Positions 41,000-45,355 of a DNA stretch of 45,355 bases are shown here, piece after piece. The position numbers and the translations under genes are program-made. Within the stretch, counting starts at the first letter, position 1; each line of letters begins with the position of its first letter. Under the pieces are notes generated by a model that had not been told where the DNA came from, made no database searches, and saw only the letters and a list, made by a program, of their open reading frames with translations. Source of the DNA: Phenylobacterium deserti (GTDB lineage: Bacteria; Pseudomonadota; Alphaproteobacteria; Caulobacterales; Caulobacteraceae). The stretch lies in the NCBI GenBank assembly GCA_943332615.1, contig CALQQB010000032.1, positions 1 to 45,355 on the forward strand, written 5' to 3'.

Positions 41000-42817
41000 T
41001 CACTCCACCGTTACTGACTTCGCTAGGTTCCGCGGCTGGTCCACGTCCGCGCCCTTCAGCACGGCCACATGGTAGGCCAGCAGCTGGATCGGGGCCGACA
41101 TCACCAGGGGCGCGATCAGCGGGTCGCAGCGCGGGGTGGTGACCACCACCCGGGCGCCGGCCGGGGCATGGGCCTGGCCTTCTGGGTCGGTGATGAACAC
41201 CACCTGTCCGCCGCGGGCCATCACCTCGCTCATGTTTGAGGCCGACTTCTCGAAATAGCTGTCGAAGGGGGCCAGGATCACGATCGGCGTGTTCTCGTCG
41301 ACCAGGGCGATGGGGCCGTGTTTCAGCTCGCCGGCGGCATACCCCTCGGCATGGATGTAGCTGATCTCCTTGAGCTTCAGCGCGCCTTCCAGGGCCAGCG
41401 GATACATCGGGCCGCGGCCCAGGTAGAGCACGTCGCGCGCCTTGGCGACCTCGGCGGCAACGCCGCGCACGGCGTCTTCCAGGTTGATCGATTCGGCGAT
41501 CAGTCGCGGCGCCTCCAGCAGCACGCGTACCAGGCGCTGTTCCTCGCCGGCGTCGATCCGGCCCCGCGCCCGGGCGGCGGCGATGGCCAGCGCGGTCAGC
41601 ACGCAGATCTGGGCGGTAAAGGCCTTGGTGGACGCCACCCCGATCTCGGGCCCGCAGTGGATCGGCCAGACCACGTCGACCTCGCGGGCCATGGTGGAGC
41701 CGGCGGCGTTAACCACCGCGGCGCTCCGCATCCCCCGCGCCTGGCACCAGCGCAGGGCGGCCAGGGTGTCGGCCGTCTCGCCCGACTGCGACATGGCGAT
41801 GACCAGGGAGCCGGGCCGCAGCGCCGGCTGGCGGTAGCGGAACTCCGAGGCCACCTCGATGTCCACCGGCAGGTCGGCCAGCGGCTCGATCAGGTATTTG
41901 CCGATCAGCCCGGCGATATAGGACGTGCCGCAGGCGACGATCTGGATCCGCTCCAGGACGGCGAAGTCGATGCCGCCCGGCATGGCCGCCCGCGCCGTCA
42001 GCGCGTCCACATAGGCCGCGATGGTGCGCTGGCACCCTTCGGGCTGGTCGTGGATCTCCTTTTCCATGAAGTGGCGGTAGTTGCCCTTCTCCATCAAGGC
42101 TGGCGACTGCGGGACCACCTGCGCCGGGCGATCGACCGGCTGGCCAGCTTGATTGAACACCCGCGCCGCGCCATGCTCGATGGCCACGAAGTCGCCATCC
42201 TCGAGATAGGAAACCCGGTTGGTGAACGGCCCGACCGCCAGGGCGTCGGACCCCAGGAACATCTCGCCGTCGCCGTGGCCGATCACCAGGGGCGGGCCGT
42301 TGCGGGCGCCCAGCAGCATGCCGGGCTCGCCGTCGATCATCACCACCAGCGCGAAGGCGCCGCGCACCTGGTCCAGGGTGGCCTTGAACGCCGCCAGCGG
42401 CGGCTTGGACCCCAGCTCCCGGTCCAGCAGCTGGGCGACAACCTCAGTGTCGGTGTCGGTCTGGAAGACCCGGCCCTCGGCGGTTAGCGCGGCCTTCAGC
42501 TCGGCGAAGTTCTCGATGATGCCGTTGTGGACCAGGGTGACGCGGCCGGCCTGGTGCGGGTGGGCGTTGCCGACGGTGGGCGGGCCGTGGGTAGCCCAGC
42601 GGGTGTGGCCGATGCCGACCGAGGCGATGAGCGGCTGCGCCGCCAGCACCGCTTCGAGGTTCTTCAGCTTGCCCGCCGCGCGTCGGCGCTCGACGCCAGA
42701 GGCGGTGAATCCGGCGACCCCGGCCGAATCATAGCCCCGGTATTCCAGCCGCTTCAGGCTCACGATCAGCCGCGCCTCGACGGGCGCGGTTCCGACGATA
42801 CCGATAATGCCGCACAT
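41000..42817 (-). CDS. glmS: glutamine-fructose-6-phosphate aminotransferase
   Basis: 605 residues. The N-terminal MCGIIGIVG carries the catalytic Cys2 of the class II glutaminase domain, with GHTRWATHG and the NGIIEN glutamine-binding motifs. Two SIS isomerase domains follow (CGTSYIAGL, MSQSGETADT, then YLGRGPMYPLALEGALKLKE and YAAGELKHGPIAL), and the family end PRNLAKSVTVE. It makes glucosamine-6-phosphate for peptidoglycan and lipid A. It is divergent from glmM, the next enzyme; the 143-bp shared region shows no glmS ribozyme (a Gram-positive feature). Confidence 0.99.
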   Translation of the reverse strand: MCGIIGIVGTAPVEARLIVSLKRLEYRGYDSAGVAGFTASGVERRRAAGKLKNLEAVLAAQPLIASVGIGHTRWATHGPPTVGNAHPHQAGRVTLVHNGIIENFAELKAALTAEGRVFQTDTDTEVVAQLLDRELGSKPPLAAFKATLDQVRGAFALVVMIDGEPGMLLGARNGPPLVIGHGDGEMFLGSDALAVGPFTNRVSYLEDGDFVAIEHGAARVFNQAGQPVDRPAQVVPQSPALMEKGNYRHFMEKEIHDQPEGCQRTIAAYVDALTARAAMPGGIDFAVLERIQIVACGTSYIAGLIGKYLIEPLADLPVDIEVASEFRYRQPALRPGSLVIAMSQSGETADTLAALRWCQARGMRSAAVVNAAGSTMAREVDVVWPIHCGPEIGVASTKAFTAQICVLTALAIAAARARGRIDAGEEQRLVRVLLEAPRLIAESINLEDAVRGVAAEVAKARDVLYLGRGPMYPLALEGALKLKEISYIHAEGYAAGELKHGPIALVDENTPIVILAPFDSYFEKSASNMSEVMARGGQVVFITDPEGQAHAPAGARVVVTTPRCDPLIAPLVMSAPIQLLAYHVAVLKGADVDQPRNLAKSVTVE

Positions 42818-42960
42818 GTGGGACGGGCTTCCTTTGTGCTAGACGCGAATCTGCGTGGATTTCGCACGCGCCGCGACGGCCTTAGCATCCGGCAAGCCGC
42901 CATCGACGAAAAGCCAGTTTCGGATCGTTTCCTTCGACGCCACGCGACTAAGAGTCCCTC

Positions 42961-44313
42961 ATGAACAAGCGCGCCTATTTCGGCACCGACGGCATCCGCG
43001 GTGAGGCCAACAGCCACCCCATGACCGCCGAGGTGGCGCTCAGGGTCGGGATGGCCGCAGCCAAGGTGTTCATGTCCAAGGACGAGCGCCGTCATCTCGT
43101 GGTGATCGGCAAGGACACCCGGCTCTCGGGCTATATGATCGAACCGGCGCTGGTGGCGGGCTTCACCAGCCTGGGGATGGACGTCCGCCTGTTCGGCCCG
43201 TTGCCGACGCCCGGCGTGGCGATGATGACGCGTTCGCTGCGCGCCGACCTGGGCGTGATGATCTCCGCCTCCCACAACGCCTATTCTGACAATGGCATCA
43301 AGCTGTTCGGCCCGGACGGCTACAAGCTCTCCGACGAGAAGGAACTGGAGATCGAGGCCCTGATGGGCGAGGGGCTGCAGCAGAACCTGGCCGCGCCGCG
43401 CGCGCTGGGCCGCGTGCAGCGGATCGACGACTGCCAGGCCCGCTACATCGAGATCGCCAAGGCCACCTTCCCCCGCCGGCTCAGTCTGTCGGGCATGCGT
43501 ATCGTCATCGATTGCGCCAACGGCGCCGCCTACAAGGTCGCGCCCGAGGCGCTGCATGAGCTGGGCGCCGAGGTGATCCGTGTCGGCGTCGATCCCAACG
43601 GGTTCAACATCAACCTGGAGTGCGGATCGACCCACCCGGCCGCCATGCAGAAGGCGGTGAAGGAATTTCGCGCCGATATCGGCATCGCGCTGGACGGCGA
43701 TGCCGACCGGCTGGTGATCTGCGACGAGAAGGGCCTGATCATCGACGGCGACCAGATCATGGCCCTGATCGCCAGCGATTGGGCGGCCCGCGACAAGCTG
43801 CGCGGCGGCGGCGTGGTGGCGACCGTGATGTCCAACCTGGGCCTGGAGCGGTTCCTGGCGTCGCGGCGTCTGACGCTGGAACGCACCCAGGTGGGAGACC
43901 GCTATGTCATGGCTCGGATGCGCCAGGGCGACTTCAACGTCGGCGGCGAGCAGTCGGGGCACCTGATCCTGTCGGACTTCTCCACCACGGGCGACGGCCT
44001 GCTGGCGGCCCTGCAGGTGCTGGCGGTGCTGAAGCAGAGCGACCGGCCGATGAGCGCGCTGGCCCGGCAGTTCGAGCCTGTGCCGCAACTCCTGGAGAAC
44101 GTGCGCTTCACCGGCGGCAAGCCGCTGGAGAACGACCAGGTAAAGGCGGCCATGGCCGATGCTGAGCAGCGGCTGAACGGGTCCGGCCGCCTCGTGGTTC
44201 GAGCCTCCGGGACCGAGCCCCTGATCCGCATCATGGCCGAGGGCGACGACGAGGCTCTGGTGAGCCAGCTGGTCAAGCAGATCGCCGGCGCGGTGAAGAA
44301 GGCCGCCGCCTGA
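42961..44313 (+). CDS. glmM: phosphoglucosamine mutase
   Basis: 450 residues of the alpha-D-phosphohexomutase fold. The N-terminal [12 protein letters not shown] is typical of GlmM. Ser104 in ISASHN is the phosphoserine. The metal site is DGDADR (about 244-249), and GEQSGHLI and the C-terminal [14 protein letters not shown] phosphate-binding loop follow. It converts glucosamine-6-phosphate to glucosamine-1-phosphate, the substrate of GlmU, continuing the GlmS reaction. Expression may be coordinated with glmS through the divergent promoter region 42818-42960. Confidence 0.98.
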   Translation: MNKRAYFGTDGIRGEANSHPMTAEVALRVGMAAAKVFMSKDERRHLVVIGKDTRLSGYMIEPALVAGFTSLGMDVRLFGPLPTPGVAMMTRSLRADLGVMISASHNAYSDNGIKLFGPDGYKLSDEKELEIEALMGEGLQQNLAAPRALGRVQRIDDCQARYIEIAKATFPRRLSLSGMRIVIDCANGAAYKVAPEALHELGAEVIRVGVDPNGFNINLECGSTHPAAMQKAVKEFRADIGIALDGDADRLVICDEKGLIIDGDQIMALIASDWAARDKLRGGGVVATVMSNLGLERFLASRRLTLERTQVGDRYVMARMRQGDFNVGGEQSGHLILSDFSTTGDGLLAALQVLAVLKQSDRPMSALARQFEPVPQLLENVRFTGGKPLENDQVKAAMADAEQRLNGSGRLVVRASGTEPLIRIMAEGDDEALVSQLVKQIAGAVKKAAA

Positions 44314-44447
44314 CCGCGCCGGGCCGCTCACGAGATCGCGAGCGTTGAAGCAACGACGCTACCCAAGTCGTAATTGCTGTGTCAGGCTCGACACATTCAG
44401 CCGGCTCGACCCGACTGATCTGAAGACAAGAGTGCTTGGGAGGTTAA

Positions 44448-44603
44448 ATGGCTCGCGAACTCGCCTTCACCGGCGCGGCGCGGCGCGCGGAACGGCCCGT
44501 CCGATCGATCGCGTGCCTCGCCTTTGTGGCGATCCTCGGCGTGGCCTTCTGGGCCGGCGCGGTCTGGATCGGCGAACACTTCCTGCGGATGGCGGCCCTC
44601 TAG
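44448..44603 (+). CDS. small single-pass membrane protein, 51 aa
   Basis: GGGAGG is 4 nt before the ATG. A basic N-terminus (RRAERPVR) precedes one transmembrane helix (IACLAFVAILGVAFWAGAVWIG), followed by EHFLRMAAL. The charge pattern predicts the N-terminus inside. No family recognised. The 134 bp between glmM and this gene show no terminator I can support, so it may be read from glmM. Short enough to be missed by gene finders, but the ribosome binding site and codon use support it. Confidence 0.7.
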   Translation: MARELAFTGAARRAERPVRSIACLAFVAILGVAFWAGAVWIGEHFLRMAAL

Positions 44604-44615
44604 CTCAGACGGAGG

Positions 44616-45140
44616 TCATTCCTGGCGCGGCTGGGCATTCACCGTCCGGATGATCGAGAACTGCAGGCTGGACGCGATCACCGCGTCGCGCAGCGGCCAG
44701 AAGTCGTGCAACACACGCACCTCGGCGCCCGCAGCGGCCAGGGCCGCCACACCGTCCCGGACCGTGGTCATGCCGCTCGGGATCACGGGTTCCCGCGAAA
44801 TCCAATAGCCCGCCTCCGGCAGCGCGACCGTGAAGGTTGCCGGCGGCATGGCGTAGACGGTCAGGCTCATCGTCCGCACCCGCTCCAGCCAAGCGGCCTC
44901 GAACGCCACGACCCGGTCCGCGCCGCGCAGGAAAGACTCCCGGTCGGCCGTCGTAGTCTGCGGCCCGGCGCGGAAGCAGATGCGCGGGCAGTCGCGCGGT
45001 AGCAGGAAGTTGGGCAGGTGACCCTCGGCGACCGCCCAGACGGCCAGGCCAGCGACGCCCGAGTCCGGCGACGGCACCGGCCGGGGCTCAAACCGCGCGA
45101 TTGTCGCCTCCTCGCTGACGTGGGAAAGCCGCGGTGGCAT
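44616..45140 (-). CDS. DUF6886 family protein
   Basis: 174 residues. The opening PRLSHVSEEATIARFEPRP with VWAVAEGHLPNFLLPRDCPRICF is the pattern of DUF6886, a family of small cytoplasmic proteins of unknown function that start with a 'HVSE' motif reminiscent of ADP-ribosyltransferase-like folds. Further conserved-looking stretches are AFEAAWLERVR, YAMPPATF and the C-terminal WPLRDAVIASSLQFSIIR. No catalytic proposal can be made. It lies 9 bp downstream of the UDP-sugar dehydrogenase gene, so the two may be co-transcribed. I am moderately sure of the family name. Confidence 0.65.
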   Translation of the reverse strand: MPPRLSHVSEEATIARFEPRPVPSPDSGVAGLAVWAVAEGHLPNFLLPRDCPRICFRAGPQTTTADRESFLRGADRVVAFEAAWLERVRTMSLTVYAMPPATFTVALPEAGYWISREPVIPSGMTTVRDGVAALAAAGAEVRVLHDFWPLRDAVIASSLQFSIIRTVNAQPRQE

Positions 45141-45149
45141 GGGCGGCGT

Positions 45150-45355
45150 CTAGCTTCGGCCGACGCTCGCATAGGCGAATCCACGAGCCAGCATGTCGGC
45201 GGGCTTGTAGATGTTGCGCAGGTCCACCAGCACCGGCTGGTTCATCAGCAGTTTGATGCGGTCCAGGTCCAGGGCCCGGAACTGATCCCACTCGGTGATG
45301 ATCACCAGGACATCGGCGCCCGCGGCCACCGCGTAGGGATCGTCCTTGAAGTCCA
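45150..45355 (-). CDS. UDP-glucose/GDP-mannose dehydrogenase family, C-terminal 67 residues (cut by window edge)
   Basis: The frame open from the window edge reads DFKDDPYAVAAGADVLVIITEWDQFRALD, then MNQPVLVDLRNIYKPADML and stops after GFAYASVGR. This is the UDP-binding C-terminal domain of UDP-glucose 6-dehydrogenase (Ugd), with the VIITEW(D)QF and DLRN(I/L)Y blocks. The enzyme oxidises UDP-glucose to UDP-glucuronate with NAD, for surface polysaccharides; galU in this window makes its substrate. The catalytic Cys and Rossmann domain are outside the window. Confidence 0.93.
   Translation of the reverse strand, partial: DFKDDPYAVAAGADVLVIITEWDQFRALDLDRIKLLMNQPVLVDLRNIYKPADMLARGFAYASVGRS

Noticed and set aside
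42818..42960. glmS ribozyme or riboswitch before glmS
   Set aside because: No ribozyme-like conserved core is visible and the element is known from Gram-positive bacteria.
1..45355. CRISPR array or rRNA genes
   Set aside because: No regularly spaced direct repeats with unique spacers and no rRNA signatures were seen; the only tandem repeat is inside the lipoprotein gene.

Overview
The window looks like a chromosomal segment of a high-GC alphaproteobacterium of the order Caulobacterales, probably near Phenylobacterium or Caulobacter. The grounds are an RcdA (DUF1465) gene, an EipA (DUF1134) gene, two perfect CtrA-type boxes (TTAA-N7-TTAAC), an alphaproteobacterial LexA box (GTTC-N7-GTTC), and the overall protein repertoire. 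Genus is an inference; no rRNA is present.

Region 1 (1-7228) is an integrated genomic island beside a tRNA-Ser(GGA) gene. From the left it holds the N-terminal part of a TIR-domain protein (probable NAD-based defence effector, cut by the window edge), an unknown single-pass membrane protein, a short orphan protein, a DUF5681 protein coupled to a ParB-N6-adenine methyltransferase fusion, and, divergently, a DUF3489 / DUF2924 / large serine recombinase cassette. A helically spaced cluster of TCCCTG repeats ending in a palindrome lies between the recombinase and the tRNA.

Region 2 (7229-20700) is ordinary accessory and housekeeping chromosome: a cytochrome c / TPR pair, msrA with a YjbR protein, an MHS transporter, and several tiny genes (DUF3309, entericidin, a 12-cysteine metallothionein-like peptide, a frameshifted membrane peptide). 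It also carries an SDR, a sulfurtransferase, a GlxA-type regulator, an amidohydrolase-PhyH couple, and a gene sitting directly under a LexA box.

Region 3 (20700-31200) holds two large inverted repeats, lepA, eipA, rcdA, a DUF1192 protein and the translation operon rpmI-rplT-pheS-pheT. Region 4 (31200-35800) separates rpmI from infC: a CtrA-boxed Ala-rich peptide, two paralogous MFS exporters (the first with an in-frame amber codon near its end), and a subclass B3 metallo-beta-lactamase whose TTG start overlaps the infC stop. infC itself appears to start with ATT.

Region 5 (35800-45355) is an envelope-sugar neighbourhood: GT9 and GT4 glycosyltransferases, an alpha/beta hydrolase, an epimerase-like protein, galU, a repeat-containing lipoprotein, glmS and glmM (divergent), two small unknowns, and the end of a UDP-sugar dehydrogenase. 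Together galU, the dehydrogenase, glmS and glmM supply UDP-glucose, UDP-uronic acid and glucosamine-1-phosphate for surface polysaccharide and peptidoglycan.
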